The position numbers and the translations under genes were made by a program. Of a stretch of 64,000 nt of DNA, positions 26,144 through 33,471 are shown piece after piece; within the stretch, counting starts at the first letter, position 1, and each line of letters begins with the position of its first letter. Under the pieces are notes generated by a model, which saw nothing but the letters and a program-made list of their open reading frames with translations, was not told the origin of the DNA and searched no databases. Source of the stretch: Streptomyces sp. CB02980 (lineage in GTDB: Bacteria; Actinomycetota; Actinomycetes; Streptomycetales; Streptomycetaceae); the NCBI RefSeq assembly GCF_014451325.2, contig NZ_JACSCH020000002.1, positions 62,001 through 126,000 of the forward strand, given 5' to 3'.

Positions 26144-26314
26144 TCAGGCCGAGCAGGAGGTGGTGCTGGTGGTGGAGCTGCAGGTCGAGGTCGAGCTGGT
26201 GCTGGTGGAACCGGCGAGGACGACCTCGCTGGCGTCCGAGTAGTCGGAGATCTCGAACGTCTCGGCCTCGAGCTCGAGGATCTCGTCGGCGAGCGTGCTC
26301 AGGTCCTTGTTCAT
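26144..26314 (-). CDS. RiPP precursor peptide with Ser/Thr/Cys-only core (thiazolylpeptide-type bacteriocin family)
   Basis: A 56-residue peptide starting at ATG 26314 behind GAGGAGG. The leader is acidic and helical, with LADEILELEAETFEISDY and then SDASEVVLAG. This resembles leaders of the thiazolylpeptide-type bacteriocin precursors. After the Gly at 35 the predicted core is STSTSSTSTC followed by SSTTSTTSCSA: ten Ser, eight Thr, two Cys and a final Ala in 21 residues. Nearly every core residue could become an azole or a dehydroamino acid. It is on the opposite strand to the modifying genes, with its own upstream region, so it can be expressed at a higher level. The cleavage site after LAG is inferred. 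Confidence 0.9.
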   Translation of the reverse strand: MNKDLSTLADEILELEAETFEISDYSDASEVVLAGSTSTSSTSTCSSTTSTTSCSA

Positions 26315-26332
26315 GGCGCCTCCTCTTGACCA

Positions 26333-26350
26333 CGGTCCCGAACGGGACCG
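26333..26350. promoter_or_regulatory. Inverted repeat in the divergent region upstream of the precursor gene
   Basis: CGGTCCCG-AA-CGGGACCG, 18 bp, fully self-complementary, 19 bases upstream of the precursor ATG. It could be an operator in the precursor/amidohydrolase intergenic region (26315-26469) or a 5' UTR hairpin close to the ribosome site. Confidence 0.55.
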
Positions 26351-26469
26351 CCCGGGGGTGGGTACGTCTCCCATTCCACCGCCACCCGCTCACCGATCGG
26401 CATGCCTCCCGCACGCACATCGCTGGCACGCGACGCCAGCGGCACCCCTCCCTCCCTCTGGAGAGCCCC

Positions 26470-27777
26470 GTGAACCAGCCCCAACCCCCCGGCCCAGCCG
26501 CGGCGAGCCCACCCGAGCCCCTCGGCCCCGTCCTCGCCTCGGCCGGCGAGGCGCTGCGTCCCGCTCTCACCCTCTACCTGGACGTCCACCGGACCCCGGA
26601 GCTGTCCGGCGAGGAGCGCCGCACGGCCGGGCTCTTCGCGGACCGGCTCACGGCCCTGGGCCTCGACGTCACCCGGGGCGTCGGCGGCCACGGCGTGGTC
26701 GGCGTCCTGCGCAACGGCGAGGGCCCCCGGGTGTACCTGCGGGCCGAACTCGACGCCCTCCCCCTGGAGGAGCGGACCGGGCTGCCGTACGCCAGCGGGA
26801 ACGGCGCGATGCACGCCTGCGGCCATGACCTCCACCTCGCCGCCGCGGCCGGGGCGGCGGACGTCCTGGCCCGCGGGGCCGCGCACTGGCGGGGCACCCT
26901 CGTGGTCCTCGGCCAGCCGGCCGAGGAGACCCTGACGGGTGCGCGCGCGATGCTGGAGGACGGTCTGTACGAGCGGTTCGGCAGGCCGGACGTCGTCCTC
27001 GCCCAGCACGCGGCGCCGCTGCCCGCGGGCATGGTCGCGCACGGCACCCCGCACGCTCCGATGACCGCGGCGAGCACGGCGCTCGACGTCGTCGTGCACG
27101 GGCGCGGGGGTCACGCGGGGACGCCGCACCTGGCCGTGGACCCGGTGGTGGCGGCGGCGGCCGTGATCACCCGGCTGCAGACGATCGTCTCCCGCGAGAG
27201 CGCGCCCGCCGACCAGCTCACGCTGACCGTCGGCACCCTGCGGGCGGGCACGGCGGTGAACGTGGTGCCGGACACGGCGGAGTTGGGCATCGGCCTGCGG
27301 GCGCTCACGGACGCGTCCCTGGACCGGGCGCTCGCGGCGGTGGAGCGCATCGTCCGGGCCGAGTGCGCCGCCTCCGCCTGCCCGCGCGAGCCCGAGATCA
27401 CGGTCGTCTCCCGCACTCCGGCCCTGTGGGGCGATCCGGCCGCGACCCGGACGGTCCGCGCCGCCCACACCGGGCTCTTCGGTTCCGCCCGGGTCGCCGA
27501 CTGGCCGCCGTCGCTGGCCTCGGAGGACTTCCCGCTGTACGGCGGCGCGGGCGACGCGCTCCACGGCGAGAAGGACGTCCCCCTCGTCTACTGGATGGCC
27601 GGCACCGCGAGCCCCCGCCAGTGGGCGGCCTCGGCGGGCCGGCTCCCGCCGAACCACTCCCCTCTCTTCGCGCCCGACGTGCGTACGGCCCTGCCGCCGG
27701 CCGTCACCGCGCTCGCGGCGGCGGCCCTCAGCACACTGGCGGGGCCGGAGATGCCGGGCCGAGCGGCTACGGGGTGA
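26470..27777 (+). CDS. M20D-family amidohydrolase (hippurate hydrolase/N-acyl-amino acid hydrolase type)
   Basis: A 435-residue protein, start GTG 26470 with GGAGAG upstream; the frame is open further up but the upstream residues are not protein-like. It has the M20 metal-binding signatures NGAMHACGHDLHL near residue 117 and GQPAEE near 150, and a C-terminal SLASEDFPLYGG. Family members remove acyl or similar groups from amino acids or peptides in the cytoplasm. It diverges from the precursor gene with only 155 bases between, so it may share regulation and belong to the RiPP cluster, but a housekeeping role is equally possible. Its 3' end overlaps the convergent DUF1684 gene by 11 bases. Confidence 0.85.
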   Translation: MNQPQPPGPAAASPPEPLGPVLASAGEALRPALTLYLDVHRTPELSGEERRTAGLFADRLTALGLDVTRGVGGHGVVGVLRNGEGPRVYLRAELDALPLEERTGLPYASGNGAMHACGHDLHLAAAAGAADVLARGAAHWRGTLVVLGQPAEETLTGARAMLEDGLYERFGRPDVVLAQHAAPLPAGMVAHGTPHAPMTAASTALDVVVHGRGGHAGTPHLAVDPVVAAAAVITRLQTIVSRESAPADQLTLTVGTLRAGTAVNVVPDTAELGIGLRALTDASLDRALAAVERIVRAECAASACPREPEITVVSRTPALWGDPAATRTVRAAHTGLFGSARVADWPPSLASEDFPLYGGAGDALHGEKDVPLVYWMAGTASPRQWAASAGRLPPNHSPLFAPDVRTALPPAVTALAAAALSTLAGPEMPGRAATG

Positions 27778-28630
27778 CCGGGCCGCGCTCGTGCGGGATC
27801 CTCTCCCCGGCCTCGACCGCGAGGGGCAGCCGGTTCTCGGCCGGCGGCAGCGGGCAGGTCGCGAAGTCGGTGTACGCGCAGGGGAGATTGGTGGCGCGGT
27901 TGAAGTCGAGCACGACGTCGCCGTCGGGGCCGGGCGCGTCGATCCGCAGGCTGCGGTTGGCCGCGTACGTGGTGACGCCCGAGGTCGCGTCGGTGAAGAG
28001 CACCGTGAAGCCGCCGGGGGTGTATCCGTTGAAGGCGGTCAGGCTCAGTTCCCGGCCGTCGAGCCGGAAGGTGATCCTGCCCGGAGCGTCGTAGACGTGC
28101 CGCAGCCCCTCGACGGAGGCGCCGACGGTGGTCGGTCGCGGCTCGGCGAAGGGGACGTACCGGCCGGTGACGACCCAGCGCGGATCGGGCGCGTACGCGG
28201 GTGTCCCGGCGAACGCTACCCGCAGCGGGTGGCCGGGGCGCCTCGGCCGGACGATGTGGTGGCCGCCGCGCTTGGCGACCTCGATCACGGTGTCTCCCCA
28301 GACGGCGTCGACGCCGCCGCGCTCCGGGATGACGCCGAAGTCGTACCGTCCACGGACGACCGTGCCGTCGACGACGAGTTCGGTCCCCTCGTCGAGTTCG
28401 ACGGTGACGCTGTCGGGTCCGGTCGACCAGAGCCCGGGGGCGTCGGTGACGCGCTGCGGCTCGTCGGTGAGCCAGTGCAGGCCGGTGATGGCGAGGAAGC
28501 CGTGTTCGGCGGCGAGCCGGGCGTCCTTGTCGCGGTGCCACTCCTCCCAATCGGCGGTGAAGGCCTTCGCTCCGGAGTCGGCGTCGACGCCGGCCTCGGG
28601 CGTGGGAACGGGGACGTTGCGGGTGGTCAT
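27767..28630 (-). CDS. DUF1684 domain-containing protein
   Basis: A 287-residue soluble protein with the DUF1684 pattern: DWEEWHRDKDARLAAEHGFLAITGLHWL at the N-terminus, then YVPFAEPRPTTVGAS, and the conserved end GDVVLDFNRATNLPCAYTDFATCPLPPAENRLPLAVEAGE. AGGAGG precedes the ATG. Its biochemical function is not known to me. A 22-residue cysteine-containing leader peptide lies about 170 bases upstream on the same strand, suggesting control by cysteine or sulfur supply. Converges with the M20 gene. Confidence 0.85.
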   Translation of the reverse strand: MTTRNVPVPTPEAGVDADSGAKAFTADWEEWHRDKDARLAAEHGFLAITGLHWLTDEPQRVTDAPGLWSTGPDSVTVELDEGTELVVDGTVVRGRYDFGVIPERGGVDAVWGDTVIEVAKRGGHHIVRPRRPGHPLRVAFAGTPAYAPDPRWVVTGRYVPFAEPRPTTVGASVEGLRHVYDAPGRITFRLDGRELSLTAFNGYTPGGFTVLFTDATSGVTTYAANRSLRIDAPGPDGDVVLDFNRATNLPCAYTDFATCPLPPAENRLPLAVEAGERIPHERGPVTP

Positions 28631-28802
28631 GGGTCCTCCTGATGTCGTCTGCGCGTCGCGTGCGGGGCTTGCACCGAGGCCGCTCGCGCCCGCCCGTGCC
28701 GACGGGGCCCGAAGGGCCGGTCGGAGGGTGACGCTCAGGGGTGCGACGGGGGCACGGTGGTCGCGCGGGCGACGGCCGGCTGCCGGGACGAGGGCCTCGG
28801 GG

Positions 28803-28871
28803 TCAGCCGGAACAGGACGTGGTCGTGACGCGCACGTAGTCCACGTGTCGGCGCGTCACGAGCAGGGTCAT
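28803..28871 (-). CDS. RRHVD-type leader peptide (22 aa), putative cysteine-responsive attenuator
   Basis: A short frame from ATG 28871 to TGA 28803 encodes a peptide whose centre is LVTRRHVDYVRVTTTSC, with the only Cys third from the end. The RRHVDxxR...C pattern is that of actinobacterial putative leader peptides found upstream of sulfur and cysteine genes. No ribosome site is obvious, so it may be leaderless. The next gene on the strand is the DUF1684 protein. Stalling at the Cys codon when cysteine is scarce would then alter its expression; the mechanism here is inferred from the family. Confidence 0.75.
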   Translation of the reverse strand: MTLLVTRRHVDYVRVTTTSCSG

Positions 28872-28891
28872 ACGGCCAGCAAAGCACAACT

Positions 28892-28945
28892 GCCGTGCTC
28901 CGGACCAGTGATCCCAGGTTCTGGATCACCGGTCCGGAGCACGGC
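28892..28945 (-). terminator. Long stem-loop terminator after the chitinase gene
   Basis: Inverted repeat with 23-base arms (28892-28914 and 28923-28945) and an eight-base loop CAGGTTCT. The arms pair over GCCGTGCTCCGGACC, one mismatch, then GTGATCC. It begins 45 bases after the chitinase stop and separates it from the leader peptide. Confidence 0.9.
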
Positions 28946-28989
28946 ACGCACCGCTCGGGCCGGACCCGGCCTGATCGGCAAGACACCCC

Positions 28990-30078
28990 CTAGCGGCCCT
29001 GGAGGGCCTTCACCTTGTCGCCGAACGTCCAGCCCTTCGACCCGTCCCAGTTCGCCGACCAGGTCATCAGGCCCTTGAGCGCCCCGCCGTAGTGGTTCCA
29101 CGCCTGCGCCACGAGCGACGGCGACATGTGGCCACCGCCCGCGCCCGGCTGGGCGGGGAGGCCGGGGACCTGCTTGTCGTACGGCACCCGGATGGTGGTG
29201 CCCTGGATCACGAGGCCGCGGTTCAGACAGTCGGTCTGCGCGACGAACCCGGCGACGGTGCCCGCCGAGTAGGAGTCGCCCGAGCATCCGTACATGCTGC
29301 CGTTGTAGTACTGCATGTTGAGCCACCACAGGCGCCCGTTGTCGGCGTACTTCTTGACGATGGGCAGGTACGCGCCCCAGATCGAGCCGTAGGCGACGCT
29401 GCCACCGGTGACGTACGCGGTCTCCGGCGCCATCGTCAGTCCGAACCCGGCGGGCATGCGGGCGAGGACGCCGTCGATGATGTGCACCAGGTTGGCCTGC
29501 GACGCCGACAGGGTGCCGATGCTGCCGCTGCCGACGAGACCGGTCTCGATGTCGATGTCGATCCCGTCGAAGTTGTACGTCTTCAGGATGGGCACGATGG
29601 TCGCGATGAACCGGTCGGCGACGGCACGGGAGTTGAGGTCGATCCCCGCGGCGGCTCCGCCGATGGACATGAGGAGCGTCGCCCCCGCCGCCTTGGCGTT
29701 GCACATCTGCGCCGGGGTGGAGACCCGGACGGTGCTGTCCATGCCGTCCGCCCACAGCACCGTTCCGTCCGAACGGATCACGGGGAAGGCGGCGTTGATG
29801 ACGTTGTAGCCGTGGGCGGCGAAGCGCGGGTCGTCGATGGGCGCCCAGCCGAAGGGCGGGTGGACGCCGTTGGCCGCGCCGTCCCAGTTCTCCCAGTAGC
29901 CCTGGAGCACCTTGCCCGCGGGCTTCTGCTTGAGGGCGCAGGTGTCGGCCGCCGCGGCGGACGGCGAGACCACGGCGGCGGACGGGGCGGCCACGGCGGC
30001 GGGGGCCGCGAGGGCGGCGGCTGCGAGCAGGGTGGCGAGACCTGCTCCGAGGAGACGAGCGATCCGGGGCGCTGGCAT
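28990..30078 (-). CDS. Secreted GH18 chitinase (single catalytic domain)
   Basis: A 362-residue protein with a Sec signal peptide (MPAPRIARLLGAGLATLLAAAALAAP region) and the GH18 active-site motif YNFDGIDIDIE. Other GH18 strands are visible: GYWENWDG, LLMSIGG, LTMAPE, WLNMQYYNGS and GLMTWSANWD. The start at ATG 30078 has AGGAGC upstream; 25 further in-frame residues exist but lack a ribosome site. There is no separate chitin-binding domain. It should hydrolyse chitin outside the cell. A DasR-like site lies just upstream. Confidence 0.92.
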   Translation of the reverse strand: MPAPRIARLLGAGLATLLAAAALAAPAAVAAPSAAVVSPSAAAADTCALKQKPAGKVLQGYWENWDGAANGVHPPFGWAPIDDPRFAAHGYNVINAAFPVIRSDGTVLWADGMDSTVRVSTPAQMCNAKAAGATLLMSIGGAAAGIDLNSRAVADRFIATIVPILKTYNFDGIDIDIETGLVGSGSIGTLSASQANLVHIIDGVLARMPAGFGLTMAPETAYVTGGSVAYGSIWGAYLPIVKKYADNGRLWWLNMQYYNGSMYGCSGDSYSAGTVAGFVAQTDCLNRGLVIQGTTIRVPYDKQVPGLPAQPGAGGGHMSPSLVAQAWNHYGGALKGLMTWSANWDGSKGWTFGDKVKALQGR

Positions 30079-30138
30079 GCGTGCTCCTGGGGACGTGGGG
30101 GTGGTCCTAGGTGTGGCGCGCGCTCCAGCAGACCGTAG

Positions 30139-30154
30139 GTTGGTCCAGACCATT
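30139..30154. promoter_or_regulatory. DasR-like operator (dre) upstream of chitinase
   Basis: GTTGGTCCAGACCATT contains the palindromic core TGGTCCAGACCA, one base from the dre core TGGTCTAGACCA bound by the GlcNAc-responsive repressor DasR in Streptomyces. It is about 60-75 bases upstream of the chitinase ATG, the usual place for these sites. Confidence 0.75.
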
Positions 30155-30202
30155 CGTCAACCACCCTCGCGGGCACGGGTGTTGCCGGTCCCCGTCAGCC
30201 CG

Positions 30203-31342
30203 TCAGGCCGTGTGCAGCGTGAGGCCGTAGCGGCTGAGGATCTCGTTCACGGGCTGGAACCAGGTCTCTCCGCCGGTCGAGCAGTTGCCCCAGCCGCCGG
30301 ACGTGACGCCCTGGGCCTGGTCGCCGCTGATGAACGCACCTCCGGAGTCACCGCCCTCCGCGCACACACTGGTCTTCGTCATCTGGTGCACCGCGCCCTG
30401 GCTGTAGTTCACGGTCTCGTTCTTGGCCAGGACGCTGCCACAGTGCCACTTGGTCGTGGAGCCGGAGCGGCAGATCGACGCGCCGACCGGCGCCTCGGCC
30501 GAGCCCTTGACGAGCCGGTCCGGTATCGCGCCCCAGCCGAGCACCACGGGCACCGTCCACCAGCCGCTGTGGATGCTCACGTACGCGTAGTCGTTCCCGG
30601 GGAACGAGGAGCCCTGGAAGGTACCCATCGCGGATCCGTCCCAGCCCCGCACCGCCGCTCCGGCCCCGCCGCAGTGCCCGGCGGTGACGAAGCCGCCGTG
30701 CACGGAGAAGCCGATGGAACAGCGGACGTTGCCGGTGTAGTACGGGTCGCCGCCGACGGTTCCGGCGGCGTACGTACGGGGCGCGGTCGCCGTTTCGGCG
30801 ACGGTCACGGGCCCGGCCCCGCGGGCCCGCTCGACGAAGGCCCGTACGGCGGGGGCGTTCCGGTCGGCGCGGACGACGGTGACGACGACGCTGTTGGAGC
30901 GGGGGTCGACGTGCCAGCCGGCGACACCGCTCGGGGCGGAGCGGGCGTCGAGCCGCGCCTTGGCCCGGTCGAGCGCGCCGGCGCTGTGCCGGACTATCCG
31001 GGTGTCGGCACCCAGCGCCTTGACCTCGGCCTCCTCGTCGCGGTCGGTGAGGGCGACCACGAGCCGTCCGGAGCCCGCGTCGAACCAGGAGCCGCCGTAC
31101 GAGCCACCGGCGGCCTTCCTGGCCTCGGACTCGACGCGGGCCGCGGTGCGTTCGGCCGCCAGCCGTTCCTCGGCCTGCCGCGCGGTGAGCCCGAGGTCCT
31201 GGCGCATGGCGTCGAGGAGTCCCGCCGAGGAGGTGGGCGTGGTAGTGGGGACGGCGCTCGCGGGCATCGCCTGGGCGGCGCCGAGTCCGACGGTGAGCAG
31301 CAGGGCCGCGGCGGCGGCGCGCAGGGCGGACGTACGTTTCAC
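30203..31342 (-). CDS. Streptogrisin-type secreted serine protease (S1 family) with pro-domain
   Basis: A 379-residue preproenzyme. It has a signal peptide (to about PASA, residue 29), an N-terminal pro-region of alpha-lytic type (LTARQAEERLAAERTAARVESEARKAA... WHVDPRSNSVVVTV), and a chymotrypsin-fold mature domain from about residue 195. The catalytic triad is visible as TAGHCG (His), GNDYAYV (Asp) and EGGDSGGAFI (Ser). Start is GTG 31342 behind TAGGAGG. The pro-domain folds the protease and is then cut off. A perfect LacI-type palindrome lies 28 bases upstream of the start, so the gene may respond to a sugar signal. Confidence 0.93.
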   Translation of the reverse strand: MKRTSALRAAAAALLLTVGLGAAQAMPASAVPTTTPTSSAGLLDAMRQDLGLTARQAEERLAAERTAARVESEARKAAGGSYGGSWFDAGSGRLVVALTDRDEEAEVKALGADTRIVRHSAGALDRAKARLDARSAPSGVAGWHVDPRSNSVVVTVVRADRNAPAVRAFVERARGAGPVTVAETATAPRTYAAGTVGGDPYYTGNVRCSIGFSVHGGFVTAGHCGGAGAAVRGWDGSAMGTFQGSSFPGNDYAYVSIHSGWWTVPVVLGWGAIPDRLVKGSAEAPVGASICRSGSTTKWHCGSVLAKNETVNYSQGAVHQMTKTSVCAEGGDSGGAFISGDQAQGVTSGGWGNCSTGGETWFQPVNEILSRYGLTLHTA

Positions 31343-31369
31343 AGGAGCCTCCTAGTGGGGGGCAGACAC

Positions 31370-31383
31370 TGAGAGCGCTCTCA
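31370..31383. promoter_or_regulatory. LacI-family-type operator upstream of the protease
   Basis: TGAGAGCGCTCTCA is a perfect 14-bp palindrome with the GCGC/AGCGCT centre typical of LacI-family repressors such as CebR. It lies 28-41 bases before the protease start, where it would block transcription or elongation. Confidence 0.75.
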
Positions 31384-31420
31384 GGCGAGCGCGCACGTCA
31401 CCGTATCGACAGTCCACTTG

Positions 31421-31436
31421 TCAGGTCCAGACCACG
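31421..31436. promoter_or_regulatory. Second dre-like site between protease and PfkB genes
   Basis: TCAGGTCCAGACCACG has the core AGGTCCAGACCA, two bases from the DasR core. It sits in the divergent region between the protease (minus) and the PfkB kinase (plus), so it could affect either. Weaker match than the chitinase site. Confidence 0.45.
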
Positions 31437-31590
31437 ATCGGCCATTCGAGCCGGAGGGTGATGGGGGCCGAATCGCCGCAATCTCTTCCCGCAACCGCCT
31501 GCAAGATCTTGCCGACCGGCGTCACGGACTGCTTGACTCGCCTGTGATCACGGGCAGTTGAGCCGCCCCACGCGCACGAGAGGAACTGTG

Positions 31591-32499
31591 ATGAGCAGTC
31601 GGTACGACGTCCTCGTCCTGGGCGGGTCGGGCGTCGACACGATCGTGTACGTGCCCGAGCTCCCCCTCCCGTACGCCGACAGCTACATGATCCGGCCGGG
31701 AATCGAGACCCGCGCCGGGCAGACCGGCGACTTCGTGGCCCTCGGCCTGAGCTCACTGGGCCTGCGGACGCACCACATCGACCTGATCGGCGACGACCCC
31801 TCGGGCGACCTCGTCCGGGCCTTCCACCGCGACCGGGGCATCGGGTTCACCGAGGTGCCCCTGCCCGGCGGGACGAAGCGGGCCGTCAACCTCGTCGGCC
31901 CCGACGGCCGCCGGCTCTCGCTCTACGACGACAGCCGCTCCCGGGAGTCCGACCGGCTGCCCGATGAGCTGCTCCGCCCCCTGGCCTCGGCGAGCCGGCA
32001 CGCCCATGTCTCGATCACGTACCCCTGCGCGTTCGCCCTTCCGCTGCTGCGCGAGGCGGGCCTCACCCTCTCCACGGATCTGCACGACTGGGACGGCGAG
32101 AACCCGTATCACGAGCCCTTCGCCTACGGCGCGGACATCGTCTTCGTCTCGGCCGCGGCCCTCACGGACAGGGAGCGGACCATGCGCCGCATCCTGGAGC
32201 GGGGCCGGGCGGAGGTCGTGATCGCCACCGCCGGGGCCGAGGGCGCCTCCCTGTTGACCGCCGCCGGGCTGGTCCACGTACCCGCCGTCACGCCCCGCGA
32301 GCCGGTGGTCGACTCCAACGGCGCGGGCGACGCCTTCGCCGCCGGCTTCCTCTTCGGCCGCCTGACCGGCGAGGACCTCGACCGGTGCGCGCTCTACGGC
32401 GCGGTGGCGGGCGCCTACGCGTGCACCGTGCCGGCCACCGGCAGCGACGCCATCGACCGCGCGCGGCTGCTCGACGAGGTCGCCGCGGCGCGGGGCTGA
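31591..32499 (+). CDS. PfkB-family carbohydrate kinase (ribokinase-like)
   Basis: A 302-residue kinase with the PfkB end signature DSNGAGDAFAAGFLFGR, where the Asp is the catalytic base, and the N-terminal GGSGVDTIVYVPELPLPYADSYMI and GQTGDFVALGLSSLG substrate region. Start is ATG 31591 with GAGAGGAAC upstream. It phosphorylates a sugar or nucleoside; the substrate is not clear. It is alone between the protease and a strong terminator. Confidence 0.88.
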   Translation: MSSRYDVLVLGGSGVDTIVYVPELPLPYADSYMIRPGIETRAGQTGDFVALGLSSLGLRTHHIDLIGDDPSGDLVRAFHRDRGIGFTEVPLPGGTKRAVNLVGPDGRRLSLYDDSRSRESDRLPDELLRPLASASRHAHVSITYPCAFALPLLREAGLTLSTDLHDWDGENPYHEPFAYGADIVFVSAAALTDRERTMRRILERGRAEVVIATAGAEGASLLTAAGLVHVPAVTPREPVVDSNGAGDAFAAGFLFGRLTGEDLDRCALYGAVAGAYACTVPATGSDAIDRARLLDEVAAARG

Positions 32500-32512
32500 G
32501 CGGGAACGCCCG

Positions 32513-32550
32513 GAAGGGCCCGGTCCGTCGCGCGACGGACCGGGCCCTTC
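32513..32550. terminator. Bidirectional terminator between PfkB and methyltransferase genes
   Basis: Perfect inverted repeat with 18-base arms, GAAGGGCCCGGTCCGTCG and its complement, separated by two bases, between two convergent genes. Confidence 0.93.
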
Positions 32551-32572
32551 GGTACCCACCGGATCAGCCGGC

Positions 32573-33457
32573 TCAGACCCGGTCGGCAGCGATCAGGACG
32601 TACTGGAACGAGCCGTCCCTGTAGGAGTTGATGAACGCCTCCTCGATGCCGGTGACCAGGGACGACGTGGCGCGCAGCTCCCAGTAGGGCAGGGTGTCCG
32701 GCGTCAGGTCGATGACGGCCTGCGGCACGAGACGGTTGTCGGCCATCGCGCGCAGGTACTCGCGGCGGGAGTGGATGTTGCACTCGAAGTGCGCGTTGAT
32801 CTGGGAGACCCACTTCGAGGGCTGGCCGTACCGCGGGTTCCAGCAGCCGGTGATGGTCACGTAGCGGCCGCCGACCTCGAGGAAGCGGGAGTGCTCGGCG
32901 AAGAGGTCGTCGAGGTCGACGTACATGCTCGACTCGTTGTTCCACGAGGCGGCGATGCTGCCCTTCTCGAACGGGGTGTCCAGCATGTTGCAGACCTGGG
33001 CATGGACGTGGTCGTCGATGCCGAGCTCCTTCGCGCGCTTGTTGCCGAAATCGGCCTGCGTGGAGGAGAGGGTGACGCCCTCGACCTTGCAGCCGAAGCG
33101 CTGGTGGGCCATGACGCTCGAACCGCCGCGGCCACAGCCGGCGTCCACGAGCGTGTCGTCACGCCCGATGGCGCCGAGGTTGTCGAGGAGGACCTCGGCC
33201 TGCGCGGACTCCAGCCGGTGCAGTTCGGTGATCAGCTTCTTCTCGTACTCGCTGTCCTCGCTGTCCCCGAGGGCGGCGTGGTCGACGGCGCCGATGCCGT
33301 AGTGGTGGTGGTAGAGCCCGTCGACGTCGCCCAGGCGCAGGTTGACGGGCCTGGCCTCGTCGTTCCAGTAACGGGCGATGTCACCCTGGTACGGCGTCGC
33401 CGGGGACGGGACGAACGCGGAGGTGCCGGTGACGGTGGTGTACTCGGTGCTGGTCAC
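32573..33457 (-). CDS. Geranyl diphosphate 2-C-methyltransferase (2-methylisoborneol pathway)
   Basis: A 294-residue SAM-dependent methyltransferase. The SAM site is VDAGCGRGGSSVMAHQRFG, and the N-terminal IARYWNDEARPVNLRLGDVDGLYHHHYGIG is characteristic of the GPP C2-methyltransferases that make 2-methyl-GPP for the earthy odorant 2-methylisoborneol. Start is GTG 33457, 14 bases after the terpene cyclase stop. Third gene of the encapsulin - cyclase - methyltransferase operon. Confidence 0.93.
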   Translation of the reverse strand: MTSTEYTTVTGTSAFVPSPATPYQGDIARYWNDEARPVNLRLGDVDGLYHHHYGIGAVDHAALGDSEDSEYEKKLITELHRLESAQAEVLLDNLGAIGRDDTLVDAGCGRGGSSVMAHQRFGCKVEGVTLSSTQADFGNKRAKELGIDDHVHAQVCNMLDTPFEKGSIAASWNNESSMYVDLDDLFAEHSRFLEVGGRYVTITGCWNPRYGQPSKWVSQINAHFECNIHSRREYLRAMADNRLVPQAVIDLTPDTLPYWELRATSSLVTGIEEAFINSYRDGSFQYVLIAADRV

Positions 33458-33471
33458 AGATAATCCATTTC

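Noticed and set aside
9007..26314. Calling the cluster a typical thiopeptide
   Set aside because: A macrocyclic thiopeptide needs a pyridine-forming enzyme in addition to an eliminase; only one SpaB_C protein is visible. The precursor leader is thiopeptide-like, so the possibility is kept as a question only.
28735..28986. 83-residue minus-strand frame in the chitinase downstream region
   Set aside because: It spans the terminator stem and has no ribosome site or family resemblance; the 22-codon leader peptide in another frame is the better explanation.
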